Positions 18,886 to 30,889 of a DNA stretch of 64,000 bases are shown one piece after another. The notes under the pieces are model-generated. The model searched no databases, was not told the origin of the DNA, and saw only the letters and a program-made list of their open reading frames with translations. This stretch comes from Prorocentrum cordatum (lineage: Eukaryota > Sar > Dinophyceae > Prorocentrales > Prorocentraceae). Where the stretch lies: the NCBI GenBank assembly GCA_963575745.1, contig CAUYUJ010019259.1, positions 489,589-553,588 on the forward strand, read 5' to 3'. Every line of letters begins with the position of its first letter. The stretch's first letter is position 1. Made by a program: the position numbers and the translations under genes.

Positions 18886-19045
18886 AAACACACGCACACA
18901 CGCACACACGCACACACGCACACACGCACACACGCACACACGCACACACGCACACACGCACACGCAAACGCACACACGCGCACACACGCGCACACACGCA
19001 CACGCACACGCACACGCACACGCACACGCACACGCACACACACAG
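18886..19045. repeat. ACAC/ACGC dinucleotide microsatellite
   Basis: CACACACG tetranucleotide-phased (CA)n with regular G substitutions, about 160 bp. The His/Thr and Cys/Val frames are not genes. Confidence 0.95.
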
Positions 19046-19194
19046 TCGTGGCAGTGCCCCCTCGGGGCCGTCTGGTCACGACAAGCGGACACTGGCTTCA
19101 AAAAGTGGCACCTCTGCGGCAGAATACACTCAGCAGCTCTGCACAGTCACGAGGGGGCTCACACGACAGGATGCTGCACGACGGGGGCCAGGGT

Positions 19195-19625
19195 TGAGGG
19201 ATAGAGACAAGGGATAAGACGTTACTTCGGGATACAAGGCTAAGGTCAACGATGTGTAGAAACTGGAGAAGGATAGGGATAGATATTGGGATAATGTATA
19301 CTGTATATACCCTTTGCACATATAGATATGTATAAAGCATCGCGGGTACTGGTATGAGGGTACAGGGATAGGGACTTCCGGAAACAGGGAACGGAATAGG
19401 GATTACGTTGAGGGATAGGGAGAAGGGGCAGATGGGGGTAAGGGGGCAACGCTGAGCCGCCGATCTCGGGGGGCTGGGCTCCGCTACCAGCCTCTAGAAC
19501 AGATGGCTGGAACGCCTACCGATGGGGGGGGGGTGCACGACAGGGGTCAACGATGGTGGGGAACGATGGGCCACCGATATCGGGGGCCCGCGATGGGGGG
19601 CAACGAGGGGGGTCAGATTTGAGGA
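19195..19625. repeat. GGGATA repeats followed by CGATGGGGGG repeats
   Basis: From 19195 to 19425 GGGATAGGGA-type hexamers recur irregularly. From 19518 to 19620 words like CGATGGGGGGCAACGA and CGATCTCGGGGG recur. Confidence 0.65.
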
Positions 19626-19735
19626 ACCGATCTCGAGGGCCCCTCCCTCACCAGGTGTTAGAAACAAACATAGAATCCTGAAGGACGATTGCATCGACAT
19701 TTGAGTTGGCGTTGGCCCTTCCCGGAAGTTGCTTC

Positions 19736-19792
19736 CGATGCATCGGCGATGTCGCCGATGCATCGCCGATGCATTGGCGATGCGGCGCGATC
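19736..19792. repeat. Palindromic GATGCATCGGCGATG cluster
   Basis: GATGCATCGGCGATGTCGCC, GATGCATCGCCGATGCATTG and GGCGATGCGGCGCG lie head to tail; TCGGCGATGTCGCCGA is itself palindromic and several hairpins are possible. Confidence 0.65.
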
Positions 19793-20369
19793 CTCCGACT
19801 CCACCTGCTCGGACCCCATCTGGGAGGCCTTTAGTCTTCGGGTGCAGTTCAGCACCTTGCCCAGGCATGCGATGGATGTCTTGTTCTTTGTCCATACGAT
19901 GCCCCCGGAAGTCCCGACCCATCCCCTGGGACCGGTCATCCCGGGTCGTATCGTGGACGGTCCCGAGGCCCGGCGAGGGCGGCGCGGGCGGGCGCGGCCC
20001 GCGAGGGGAGGGGGGTGGGGAGGCCGAGGGCCCAGACCACCTCGGGTGAGGACAAGAACCAGGACGGGATTTCTCGGCCTGTTTTCGGGTCCCCCGGGGC
20101 CCTTGCTGGGCCTCGGGAGCGTCAAACAGCGACCTGGGATGCAAAACGGGTCCAGGGGAACGGGTCGAGGCCTCTGAGGGTCGACGTTATGAACGAATCG
20201 TGGCGTCGGGGGGTTGGGGAGGAGGGGGAGCGGGAGGAGGGGGGATCAGAAGCGGAAAGTATACCCCTCACCTCGTCGCCAGGCTTGGTTTCGCTTTTGG
20301 GATTCTCATCAGGGCGCTCCCTCAGAGAGGTCTGGGGAATACCGGTATGGGTACAGTCTTGTCACCCCC

Positions 20370-20411
20370 CCAGAGGAGGAGGAGGAGGAAGAAGAGGAGG
20401 AGAAGGAGAAG

Positions 20412-20442
<31 letters not shown>

Positions 20443-20560
20443 AGGAGGAGGAAGAGGAGGATTGCATGAGGTATCGATGACTCGGGAAGCGGAGCAGGAT
20501 TCGGAAGAGGAGGAGGAGGAGGAGGAGGAGGAGGAGCAGTAGGAGTAGAAGGAGAAGGAG
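20370..20560. repeat. GGA/GAA microsatellite
   Basis: Two purine tracts (20371-20462 and 20506-20562) split by a short unique segment. Confidence 0.9.
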
Positions 20561-20562
20561 AA

Positions 20563-22015
20563 TCATCTTGCCTTAGCGGCAGGCGTACGAACAGCCGATG
20601 TCTCGGGCTGAGGAGATGGGTAGCTGCACCTGGATTGTGTTCGGTGGCCATGGAGGCGCAGAAGACCAAAGGCAGTGGTTCCTTCTCCCATCGCTTCCAG
20701 CAGCGCAGCGACCACGATCGGCCTCTGTGCCGTGCAGTTGGCCTTCGGCCCATCCCGTGACAGCGCCAAGGTCGCTGGCAAGAGGCTTCGTGGATGCTTT
20801 TCCGGGGCCTCTTGGCGGGCCTGTTGAATGCGACTTCGGGTCCTCACAGGGGCCTATTGAAGGCGGCTTTGGGGTTTTCACGAGGGGCTCCTCGGGGGGT
20901 CCTCTTGGAGTAGGGGCTTCCGAATGGCAAGGCGAGTATCCCCTCCTGGGCCCTGTAAATTACGCGTGTCACTACTGTGGCACCAGGCGGGGTGGCCAGC
21001 CCCTACCATAGCCACTGTGAGACCAGGAGACCATGAGTTTGTGATTTTGAGTCCATGGGGACGATCTTGGCCCCTTCTCGTGTGAACCATTTGTGGGCTG
21101 TTGTTTCCATGGCCTGGCGTGGCGTCGCGTTTTGCGCCCTCCGGGCGAGCAGTGCGGAAGAGTTCGGTGTTATTGATCGGAGTTTTCCACCGTTCCATGG
21201 CATTTGCAGCCATTTCGCCGTCAAAAGAACGATCCTCCATAACTGCTATCCTGTCCTCTGCCGGCTGACGGACCTGGCTCATAAGTATGGATGCCACTGC
21301 ACGTTGGCCTCCTCTCCGACTAAGGTCGCCCCTGCGGACTGCTCCCACCCGACAGTTCAGTTCATTCCAGCGTGCTCGTCATTCAGCCGCGAGCAAGTTG
21401 GTTTGTCCTGCATGGGGGAAGTTAGTTTCACCTGGTAGTGGAGAGTGGCCAGGACCAGAAAGGAGCGGGATGAGGAGAAGGAGTTCGGCAGGAGGAGGAT
21501 CACGCCAGCACGGGGGCCGAAGCGGACGGAGCCTGTGAGGAAGCGCAAGAGGACAAATGAGAGAGGGGCGGGAAGGGGCAGGAGGGGCTAGAGGGCGACG
21601 AGGCGACGACGGCGATGAGGATGACCACGACATCGAGGCACAGCGGCGGCAGAGGCATGCTTCAGGGGAGCAAGAGGTCATGATGATGATCTTCTAGGAT
21701 ATCTTCGATTCCTGGTGTTCCCAACTATCCTGATGTCCCACACGGGCCCCGGGAACGAGGGCCACTAGATACCCCGGAGCCCTCGGGATGTTCTTCTTCC
21801 TTGTCCTTGTCCCCCACTCGGGGCATCCTTCTCTTTTCATCCCTATGTCTGGGATCACACTACCTCGGCGCCGATCGTCTCACGGACTCCCCCTGGTCTC
21901 TGAGGGCGCATCCCTGAGATTGTCGTTGCCTGCTTGGCGATCTTTGGGAGGCATGGGGGATCGGTCCGAGGCTGCTCACGAGGGGCAGGTCCTGCGCACG
22001 CCGTGGGGAGCCGAG
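20563..22015. other. Spacer without supported genes
   Basis: Frames of 100-195 codons occur on both strands but none shows a domain or a consistent start. A short CTTGGGG-type repeat patch lies at about 20800-20915. Confidence 0.4.
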
Positions 22016-22017
22016 CG

Positions 22018-22142
22018 TGGCAGAGGAGGAGGAGGAGGAGGGGGAGGAGGAGGAGGGGGAGGAGGAGGGGGAGGACGAGGAGGAGGAGGGGGAGAAGGGG
22101 GAGGAGGAGGAGGAGGGGAGGAGGAGCAGGAGGAGGAGGATC
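22018..22142. repeat. GGA microsatellite
   Basis: About 120 bp of GGA with GGGGGA and GAGCAG interruptions. Confidence 0.92.
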
Positions 22143-22409
22143 AGACCCCCCCCCCCCGGCGGCGCCCAGGACCTGAAGATGGCGGGCGCGGCGGCCGGCG
22201 GCTGCGAGGCGACGTGGGAGTCTCTCAACCAGGCGGCGCGGGGGCGGCATGCCGCGGCCCGGCCGGCCGGCCGGGCGGCCGGGCTCGGCATGGCTGCACC
22301 GACCGCGGGGGCAACGAGAGGGGGGGGGATGGGCATGGGTCAAGCAGTGGCGAAGCGTCCTGGTTCGCCTAAAGCCCCAGCAAACAGTGTTCTGAGAGAA
22401 TCTTTTTTG

Positions 22410-22542
22410 TGGTTCCCACGAAAGGTTCTTAGAATAGTTCGGGCTGGGACTGTCTTGTTTTAACGCATCGGATTTATGTTCTAAGAACCGTGTTATTGCT
22501 CTTAGAACATTTTTGGGTTCTAAGACTTTTTCGTGGTAGGAC
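22410..22542. mobile_element. Small inverted-repeat element with TTCTTAGAA arms
   Basis: The left arm CCACGAAAGGTTCTTAGAA (22417-22434) pairs with the right arm TTCTAAGACTTTTTCGTGG (22518-22536). A nested pair, ATGTTCTAAGAAC (about 22477) and CTTAGAACAT (about 22501), lies inside. It is AT-rich compared with its surroundings and has no coding capacity. No clear target duplication was found. Confidence 0.6.
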
Positions 22543-25070
22543 TATAGGAATGCCGGGACGGTCGGTCCCTGCTCAAATGGGGGAGATGCATCGACCCCCA
22601 ATCGCCCACCCTGAAGGCCCGAGAAGTGCACCGTTGTCGCCCCCCCGTTGAGCGCCGCCCAGCCCCGTGGCATCGCTCGGGCGTGCGCATTTGACTCGGC
22701 GACGCCAGCGCCAGACATTCTGGACCATCTAGGAGCATCCTGGACCACCCTGCGAAAAAACGCACGGAACCGAGCAACGCACGGAGAATGGACGTCTGAG
22801 CGATGGCCGCTGTGGGAACGCTCTGGGAAGGCCGCGGCCTCCGAGACGTCCTCCAGAGCCGTTGGATCTCAGAGACTCAGACATTCCCGACGTATCCTCT
22901 GTCCTCGGGGGGTCAGGGGCAGCGATGGATAGGTGCCCGAGGGTCCCAACGATCCCAAGACCGTGCGGAATCGCCATCGGGGGCCCCATCGCTGATCTAT
23001 CGCAGATGTACCACCGATACGTTGCCCCCGCCAAACGTTGCCCCCTGGGGGGTGAGGGCCAGGGGTGCTTGGACATCTTGGCCGCGGCTTTGATGTCCCC
23101 CAGATAGCATGGCGCCCTCTTCCTTTTTCACTACGTGTCCTGCCCCCCAACGTCGTCCGCGCACATGCCTCGGTTCATGATGCGCGTCCCCGTGGTCCAC
23201 GATGTATCACGCCGATTGAGGTGTGAAACAACAACGCCTCCACTCGGCCTTTCGTTGCGACATTTTGCGGCCACGACCGCCGGTTACTTGCATTACAACA
23301 TCGTGAAACTGTTATCATGCGCGTTAGCAGGCTTTGCTCAGGTTGTTTCAAAATTTCGGCGAGCAAGTGCATGCCGCGAAGCGCCAATGCAGTTTGCATC
23401 GATGTGCAATGATAGCCGAGGGCCCGGGATACTAAAGCAGATCTCCCCTGAACAGAACACCTGAGAATTGCAGATTGGGGGCCAAGACAGAGATGGTAGG
23501 GAGAGAGCGGCACTTCATGTCGCCGGGGAAAGCGATAATCGATCTTGCGCATTATCTTCTGTTTGAGTCGCAGCAGTAATCATGAATGTATGGCAGGGCA
23601 ATGTGAGTCTCACCGTTTCAGCTTTCACAGGTCACGATCGTTTGAGCTCCGAGGCACCCGAGGAGAGCGTCCCAGCCCTATCTCCGTACATACGAGTTGC
23701 CGGGACGAGCCAATCATAATTATCCCCCCAGAAGCCCGCAGATTGAAATCCCCAGGGACTTTACACGTCGAAGGCAGCGGCTCGACACGAGTTTGAGCAT
23801 CTTCAGCGCACGGCTTTGCCATACAAGTCTCGGGGGTCTGATACCTCACGGTATTGTCATATGTCTGGAGGGAAGACACAGAGACACAAGTCATCGTCGA
23901 TCCCCAGGAACATATGGGAACATATGAACAGTTGGAGCGAAGACGAAAAAACCAAGAACATATGGGAAAATTCGGTGGATGCTGGACTTTGTGTCTATTT
24001 ATTTGTGTGTCCCAGGGCCCCTTCAAAATCTCGGCGGTCCGATACCTCATGGGATTGTCACACGGAGGAGTGGGGTCCTGGGGCCATCCGTTCTGGCGGC
24101 CGGCGAGCGGGTGGGGGGTCCTCTGTTTCCTCGCCCTGCTCTTTCTCTCCTTACTCTCCCTGCTCTTCCTCCTCCTTTTCTCCTCCTTCCTCTCCATACT
24201 CGTCTGCACACTTGGTGGCCAGGTTTCTCTTTCGCCCTCCGCAGGACCAGCGTAGGCATGCTCCAGAAATCCAGCGGACGGTCGCGAGACCGCTGGTGCC
24301 AGAGGCCAGGCCGACTCGGGCCCGAAGGCCGAATCCGTCCAGGATGTCGGGTTGGGGTCCGGGCTCCGCGTGACCTCCTCGCGCCCCCCTTGCCCATGTG
24401 GGCCGCTGTCTGGGGAGCCCTCGTCCTTGTATCCCCGTGTGGGGCATCTTGGGCTCCTTCCTAAGAAACCGTTTTGGCACGGTAGGCTCCCCCAGCCGGG
24501 TATGAGGAGTTGCAGTGGGAGCCCATGGTAAGACACGTGTTGTTCTTTTTTGGATATTGTTAGTTTCTTGGACTTCGAATGGTTATGCTGCAATTGCAAT
24601 TTTGATGTGGGATCTGGTCATTTCAGGGTCGGATTATTTGTGGAAGGTTTCTTGTGGCCGAGCTCCTACTGCATCTGGCAAATTATAGTATAGAGCAAAC
24701 TTATTCGCCGTCGGAGAAGCCTGTCCCGGGCCATTTGGACATGTGTTACACCGACCTGCCACCGTGGGGTAGAAGCACTCCAGCGCCCCAAGGCAGTCGC
24801 CCACGGCGGCGGAGAAGCTTCTGTTACGCCTCTCCTTCGCTCGTCAAGTTGCTTCTTGCTCAGTTCCCGCAACTTTGCTCGCTTGGAGGCCGCAAGCAGG
24901 AGGCAGCTCTTCTTCCGTAGATTCAGGCACGTTCACGTGCATGGAGGGGGGGGGGGCGTGCAGGGGGGGCGTGCTGAGGCCCGTAAGGGAACCATGACAC
25001 CGCGCTAGTCGGGACCCGCTTGCACGCCTTTCGGCCCGGCGCTGGTGGAGGACGCGGGGAAAGGGAGGTG
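22543..25070. other. Spacer with a few diverged repeats
   Basis: No gene is supported. A repeat pair is visible at 23828-23866 and 24029-24064 (both contain GATACCTCA and ATTGTCA). Part of 24504-24670 recurs, diverged, at 30207-30395 (shared words include TGTGGNCGAGCTCCTAC). Confidence 0.5.
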
Positions 25071-25413
25071 GTCACCGGGCGCGTGCCACTCTTCGCAAAT
25101 TGCCTACTCGCAAGCGTCCGAGACAAACAGAAGTCTTCCTCGATGTAATAGATCGTGAATCCCCCGCGGAGGATCCCGGCCGTTTGCGAGTAGTTACTTT
25201 GCGAGCATCGGGGAACAACACGTGACATAAACATAGAACAACTCGGAGTTCCGCGCGGATTCCTAGGATCGGCGCCGGGGCCCCCCCAGTGTCGCCTCCT
25301 GCGCGCTCCGCGCTCCAGGGCGGGGCGTCCAGCGCCGACCCGAGACATCCGCGCGGACCTCCGAGTTTTTATGGTTGAGCCACTTCTTGTTCCCCGAGAG
25401 TAGTGGAACGCGC
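25071..25413. mobile_element. TIR element copy 1, interrupted by another element
   Basis: Its left arm has CTTCGCAAATTGCCTACTCG and its right arm GAGTAGTTACTTTGCGAG, then TAGTGGAACGCGC after an insertion. The uninterrupted relative at 25842-25986 shows the two arms are inverted repeats. The interior shares TCGATGTAAT and ATCCCCCGCGG with the other copy. Confidence 0.7.
25210..25395. mobile_element. GGGGAACAA TIR element nested in the preceding one
   Basis: The 186-bp segment starts GGGGAACAACACGTGACATA and ends TTCTTGTTCCCC. Subterminal arms ACTCGGAGTTCCGCGCGGAT (about 25231) and ATCCGCGCGGACCTCCGAGT (about 25347-25366) are inverted to each other. It separates the TTTGCGAG and TAGTGGAACGCG parts of the host element, which are contiguous in the 25842 copy. 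It belongs with the element at 15432-15557. Confidence 0.7.
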
Positions 25414-25841
25414 TTGCCCACAAAGGCGAGGGCGGGTGAGGCCCGCAAGGATCGGGCCGAGCGAAAGGGGGGGATTGGGAAAGGGGGGGTGACGAAATCT
25501 GCTGCATGCAGCTGGTTTCGGCCCCGCCGCCGGGCCCATTCCTCGATACATGGGCGCCTCCCGGCGCTGGGAGGGAAAATCAGCTGCGTGAGCTGATTCT
25601 CAACCGCCCCATTTGCTATCCACCCCCCCCTTACGCCCGGCCCGAAAGGAACCCCTGGACCCCACGCGCGCCGGGACTCACTCGCACGGCTCCTGCGGCC
25701 CAGCGCTCTGTCGGACAAGCAGGCGGCGGAGAGGCGGAGGGGCGGGGCGGGAGAGATGCCCTGCGCGGCACTCTGCTCGAGCCCACGGCAACCGGCCACG
25801 CGCCGCGGGGGGTGGGCGGGGGGGGCAAGGGCTTCTTAGAA

Positions 25842-25986
25842 TCACCGAGCGCGTTCCATTACTCGCAAAGTGCCTACTCGCAAACGCCCGAAAGCCACAT
25901 GTCTGCTTCGATGTAATTCATCGTCGATCCCCCGCGGCGGATCCAGGCCACTTGCGAGTAGCTACTTTGCGAGTAGTGGAACGCGT
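25842..25986. mobile_element. TIR element copy 2, uninterrupted
   Basis: GCGCGTTCCATTACTCGCAA at the left is the inverted match of TTGCGAGTAGTGGAACGCG at the right, with a second internal pair GCCTACTCGCAAACG and CTTGCGAGTAGC. About 140 bp, non-coding, MITE-like. Confidence 0.75.
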
Positions 25987-26003
25987 TCGTCCATAGAAGC
26001 ACC

Positions 26004-26066
26004 CCTGCTTCTCAGAAGGCGCGGGCCTGATCCATAGATCTAGGGCCGGCGCCTTCTGAGCAGCGG
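26004..26066. repeat. Foldback CTCAGAAGGCGC sequence, related to 29613-29670
   Basis: CTTCTCAGAAGGCGCGGGCC and GGCGCCTTCTGAGCAG are inverted. A similar pair (CTCAGAAGGCGCGAGGGCC, CCGCCTTCTGAGCAGGCC) lies at 29618-29668, and both are followed by a CCTTCTCC segment. Confidence 0.65.
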
Positions 26067-26427
26067 CCTCCCTCTAGGAAGCCTTCTCCCCCGTCACCCA
26101 TACCCCCTCACGCGCGCCGCCGAAGGGAAAAGACACAGCCTCCAGTCTGCGCCCGGTCCCCCTCCCCTCCTGGGGGGGGCCAGGAGGTGGAGCGCCTGAC
26201 CGCCGGCCGGCGGCGCGGCGTGAACTTCTCGGAGGACTTCGCGGTGGACCGCGTGCGCGCGGCGCTGGCGAAGCTGCACCAGGACGCGCCGCTTTTCGGA
26301 GGTCGCGCCGCTCTCGTGGTGCCTCCTGGTGGCCGCGGCCGCATGCGGCTACTTGCTGTGTTTTTTGATGGGTATGCGTGGTTCGTGGCTTATTGTCTGA
26401 TGATGTTGTTGAGTGTTCTCCCTCTCT

Positions 26428-26535
26428 CTCTGTCCCTTTTTTAAAACCCTCTCTCTCACACTTATTCTCTGTGTTGTCTTTCTTTCTTTCTTTCCCTCTC
26501 TCTCTCTCTCTCTCCCTTTCTACATATGTGTATAT
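26428..26535. repeat. CT-rich microsatellite
   Basis: CTCTCTCT and TTTCTTTC runs ending in TATATGTGTGTTT. Confidence 0.9.
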
Positions 26536-27800
26536 GTGTGTTTCCGCGCTCCTTGGTGGAAGAATCGGGAGGCGAATGGGAAGCGCAGCCAAGGGCAGTC
26601 GTCCAACTGGTTAGCGTGCTCGGCGCAGGAGCCGTATGAAAGGAGCAAGCAGAAGGAAGGTGCGGCTTGTTTGGGTGATGACTGTTTTAGCTTGTTTCTG
26701 CAGGCAGATATCGGCGCACTTGCAGATTGGCCGCTGTCCTGGGGACCGATTCCCCACAGGTCGCCAGAAGCCTTCGGACGCTTGCAGACGCTGAGAGAAT
26801 GTGTTGGTCAGTCCCGGTCGCACTCCAAGTGTTAATCTATCCTTCGCAGGCGCAGTCGCCAGTCTCCAGCTCTTCATCACCCTGGACGGCCTCCTCCGGT
26901 CAGAAGCACCAGCACCAGCACGGGTCACGTCGCTCGTCGCACTGGGTCATGACACTTCGCTGCCATTTTCTCGGGATGATGGGGTCGGGACAGACGTGTA
27001 CCACTACCGCCCAGCGAGGGCTGCGAAGTGCAAGTTGTGATGTGGTGGCATGTTTGCGGGGATTCGTAATTAGCTTCGGATCTTCACCCTCTTTGTAAAC
27101 CATCCTCCTGTCGTTTGATCGTCCCTTCAGTTTTGGTTGGCTCTTTCCGCCTACGCACCTGTGGCTCTAGCCGTCCTTGCCGAGCATGCGTGCGTTGAGT
27201 TGCGAGCGCTGCAAAGAATCGATCGATATGTCTTGCAACTGGCATAATCAAATTCGGCTGCAAGCAGCATTGTCGCCAAGGCCGCTGGGCGAAAAGATTG
27301 CGGCTGGAGACATGCCTGTGAACATGATGCGTCTGGGGTGTGGGCAGTATCCACGTGTTCCAAGCAGTTCGGGGTCTGTTGAAGGCGTCACGGGCACAAG
27401 GCGTCCCCAGCTTGCCGCTCACCTGCGAACATACCCCGTGGGCTTTCTGGGCCTCGTGCGCGAGTTGGGTTAGGATCGAAGCGAAACAATTGCATAGACA
27501 ACATTGTTCTGTGAGTGCCGCGCGGATGTCTTGGACTGGCGCTGGGCCCTCACGGCACGTGAAGACACCCCTCCCTGTGGATACGGCGCCCGACCATCCT
27601 TCTGCATCGGGCTTCCACTATACATGCGGGGACGGCATGGTGTCCCATGATGAAGTCCACGACTCACATGTGCACCCCGACCGCAGCTTCACTCTCTGTG
27701 TTAGGGGTGGTTTACACAGATGGGGGTGTCCTGCACACGGACCAGCTACCGTCCTCAGCGTCAAGGGAAGCCTCCTCCGGTGCGTCCAGGGAAGCCTCTT
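26536..27800. other. Spacer without supported genes
   Basis: Several frames of about 100-130 codons on both strands lack recognisable motifs. The segment near 27490-27560 contains GTGCCGCGCGGATGTCTTGG, related to the core of the 15432 and 25210 elements. Confidence 0.4.
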
Positions 27801-27819
27801 CCCTCCATCTGCTCCCACT

Positions 27820-28205
27820 CCTTCCCCTCTCCTTCCTCCTCCTCGTCATCCTCGTCCTCCTCCTCGTCATCCTCCTCCTCCTCCTCCTCCTCCTAAGCAT
27901 GTTCATCATCAGCATCAGCATCAGCATCAGCATCAGCATCAGCATCTTCACCACCATCATCATCATCCTCATCATCATCATCAGCATCATCATCAGTATC
28001 ATCACCATCCTCTTACTCATCCTCATTTTCAGACTCATCATCCTCATCCTCATGTTCATGTTCATCCTCATCCTCATCCTCATCCTCATCTTCATCATCA
28101 ACATCGTCATCCTCCTCCTCCTCAACGACCTTTGTGCTGCGACCTCATCATCATCCTCTTCATTTTCATCCTCATCAACATCCTCATCCTCATCCTCATC
28201 ATCCA
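27820..28205. repeat. CTC/ATC trinucleotide microsatellite
   Basis: CCTCCT at the left grades into CATCAG and TCATCC runs. The long frame over it is composed of His/Pro or Ile/Leu repeats and is not a gene. Confidence 0.93.
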
Positions 28206-28249
28206 TGGACCCCGAACTTTATGTAATCGCTTCTCTCGATCTGCCCGTC

Positions 28250-28575
28250 CATATTGCCGCGCCGTTTGTGGGCCGTGTTGGGGCCTCCTGGGGGCCTTCG
28301 GGAGGTAGTTTTGAGGCCTTCTGTGGGCCGTCTTGGGGCCTGGGCTTCTTGGGGGCTTCTTGGGGGCCTCTTGTGGCCTCCAGGGGACCTCTCTGCCCCT
28401 AGAGCTCGAAATGTCCGTTCGGGTCCCCCGTCTGGGCCCGCTCTTGGAGCCGTCTTGGGAGCCTCTTCGGCCATCTTGGAGACCTCTGGGGCTGTCTTGG
28501 GGCCGTCTGGGGCCGTCTTGGGCGCTCTTGGAGGCCCCTTATGCCATGTTGGGGCGATCCTGGAAGCCTCTTGCG
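28250..28575. repeat. CTTGGGG ~10-bp repeat block
   Basis: Words of the type GGCCGTCTTGGGGCCT and CTTCTTGGGGGCCTC recur every 10-12 bases. The same family forms the introns of the array further right. Confidence 0.85.
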
Positions 28576-28795
28576 TTTTTGTATCCTCGAATTTTCGTAT
28601 CCCCAGCATGTGAATCCATGTATTCCGAATTCAGTATCCTGTGAATCCCTTTCCTCGAATTTTCGTATTTCCCACCCTGTGAATCCCCACCCTGTGAATC
28701 CCTTTCCTCGAATTTTCGCATCCCCACCCTGTGATCCTGGGGCGTCCTCCCTGGACCTCGAATTTTCGTATCCCCACCCTGTGAATCCCAGGGCT
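28576..28795. repeat. CTCGAATTTTCGTATCCC tandem repeat
   Basis: Four to five imperfect units of 35-55 bp with CTCGAATTTTCGTATCCC and CACCCTGTGAATCCC. Confidence 0.85.
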
Positions 28796-28865
28796 GCATA
28801 GGGTGATGCACCCGCACCGATCCAGGCCAGGCCCTGTGCCCAGGCGCAGTGCCCTCCTGGCCACG

Positions 28866-29314
28866 CGCCAGGAGGAGGAGGAGGAGGAGGAGGAGGAGGA
28901 GGAGGAGGAGGAGGAGGAGGAGGAGGAGGAGGAGGAGGAGGAGGAGAGGAGGAGGAGGAGGAGGAGGAGGAGGAGGAGGAGGAGGAGAGGAGGAGGAGGA
29001 GGAGGAGGAGGAGGAGGAGGAGGAGGAGGAGGAGGAGGAGGAGGAGGAGGAGGAGGAGGAGGAGGAGGAGGAGGGAGGAGGAGGAGGAGGAGGAGGAGGA
29101 GGAGGAGGAGGAGGAGGAGGAGGAGGAGGAGGAGGAGGAGGGAGGAGGAGGGGAGGGGGAGGGGGAGGGGGAGGGGAGGGGGAGGGGGAGGGGGAGGAGG
29201 AGGAGGAGCAGGAGCAGGAGCAGCAGGAGGAGGAGGAGGGGAGGAGGAGGAGGAGGAGGAGGAGGAGGAGGAGCAGGAGCAGGAGGAGGAGGAGGAGGAG
29301 GAGGAGGAGGAGGG
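28866..29314. repeat. Long GGA microsatellite (~450 bp)
   Basis: The longest purine tract in the window, with phase shifts and GGGGGA and GCAGGA variants. Frames are poly-Glu, Gly or Arg on one strand and poly-Ser, Leu or Pro on the other. Confidence 0.95.
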
Positions 29315-29406
29315 CGTATAACTACGCCAGGCTCGCGGCTCGCGTGTCACCGCGTTTCGGCGACCCCGCCGGCCGGGCGGTCCAAGTGGAACGCCGCCAG
29401 CGGCCC

Positions 29407-29595
29407 AGGATCGGCCAAGAGTCGTCGGCGAGAGGCGAGGGGGGGATCCGTGGGAAGGGGAAGGCCGTCTCTGAGAAGGTTCCCTGAGAAGTGTTCTCGA
29501 AGTCGGCCAAGATTCGTCGGCGAGAGACGAGGGGGGAATCGCGAGAAGGGGAAGGCCGTCTCCGAAGGTTCGCTGAGAAGTGTTCTCGGAGCCTT
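29407..29595. repeat. Two tandem copies of a ~98 bp unit
   Basis: Both copies contain TCGGCCAAGANTCGTCGGCG, GAGGGGGGAATC, GGGAAGGCCGTCTC and CTGAGAAGTGTTCTCG. Confidence 0.8.
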
Positions 29596-29670
29596 CCCCG
29601 AAGACAGACAAACTCTTCTCAGAAGGCGCGAGGGCCTCTGAGAAGTCCCGCCGCCTTCTGAGCAGGCCTT

Positions 29671-30889
29671 CTCCTTCTCGTGTCCCCCCCTCGCGCGCCA
29701 TCGAAATATGGAACGATCTAGGGATCGAACAGCCGCCGATCGCTTATGGTTGAAAGATCCGCGCGGTGCAAAAAGCCAGCGAAGGGGCCGCCACGACACG
29801 AGCATGCCGTGCATCCATGCTGGGCTCAGGATGGGCCCGATCAGGATCGGTGCAGGCGTGGAATCGGACGCAACTCCTTGGAGATTACAATATGCATCAG
29901 CGCTGACACATCCTTGGTCGAAGACAGGCCTGATCCGGCATACAATCCTGCTCGATCTGGCCTACTCTTGGGCTTAGGCCTGGGCCCAATCTGGGCTAGT
30001 CCTCACAGGCGAGGCGATTTTTCTCCCCCAATCCCCGAATTCCGATTGAAAAGTTTGGCCGCTCAGAAAAGGAGGGGAAACCTTGGGATGCACCCCGAGA
30101 GGGGCTACTCGGACGCACCCCTATCGAGGCTGGACCCTCCCCCTCGTATATCCCAGGGCTGGGTCCAAAATTTCTTGCCCACTCGAAGTCGCCACGGAGT
30201 CTGGGATGAGGGTCGACATGCAGTGGAAACCCATGCCAAGAAAGTCCATGCTTGCCTCCAGGGTGCCGTGGGTTTCTTGGATTCCGATGGTTGTGCTATG
30301 GAGGGCGCGACATTCCCACACCAAAAATCAATGGGCGTCCTGGGGTCTTAAGGTTGGGTTTCTTTTGTAAGGTGTCTTGTGGTCGAGCTCCTACAATATC
30401 CCCTGTGAAGTCCAGCTCAGTGCCCCCTCACTCGGGCCTCGTCGCCCTCAGCCGTTCTCCCGGAGACCTCCCAGCAGTGGCAGTGGCACCCCAATGCACA
30501 GCCACGCCTTCCGATTCAAAGGAGCAAGAGGTCATGGTAATGCTGCGTTTCAGGATTCTCAAGGTTTGCAGGACTTCCCATATGCCCTGATGTTCCGCAC
30601 CAGCTGCGCCGCTAGATATTCTGGAAATCCTACAACGTCTCCTGAGCCAATCCAGTCGTGAGATTATCCCAGACCCCCGACGACGTGATGTTGGCACAAA
30701 GGCGACCCGAAGAATATTCGAGCCCTGCCCCAGGACCAGGTTTTCATCCTGAGTCGTTCTTTTGACGGTCCCGAGGCTCGGTAAGGGCCCTCGGATGCCG
30801 AAAAAAATAGGAACCCTTCCGCCGTGATGTTTTCACAACGCGAGGGCTATGTTCGTGATTGGAAAGGCCTCCGGCCAGTGCCGCCGATG
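29671..30889. other. Spacer without supported genes
   Basis: Contains the diverged partner (30207-30395) of the repeat at 24504-24670. Frames up to 201 codons occur on the plus strand without recognisable domains. Confidence 0.4.

Noticed and set aside
18886-19045. Telomere or CRISPR-like array
   Set aside because: Simple CA/CG dinucleotide repeat; no TTTAGGG and no spacers.
26590-26635. tRNA-like CCAACTGGTTAGCGTGCTCG
   Set aside because: Resembles a D-arm, but no matching acceptor stem or T-arm (GTTCGAATC) is found downstream.
28803-29701. Long frames on both strands over the GGA tract (up to 356 codons)
   Set aside because: Poly-Glu/Gly/Arg or poly-Ser/Leu/Pro only; the frames exist because a trinucleotide repeat lacks stops.
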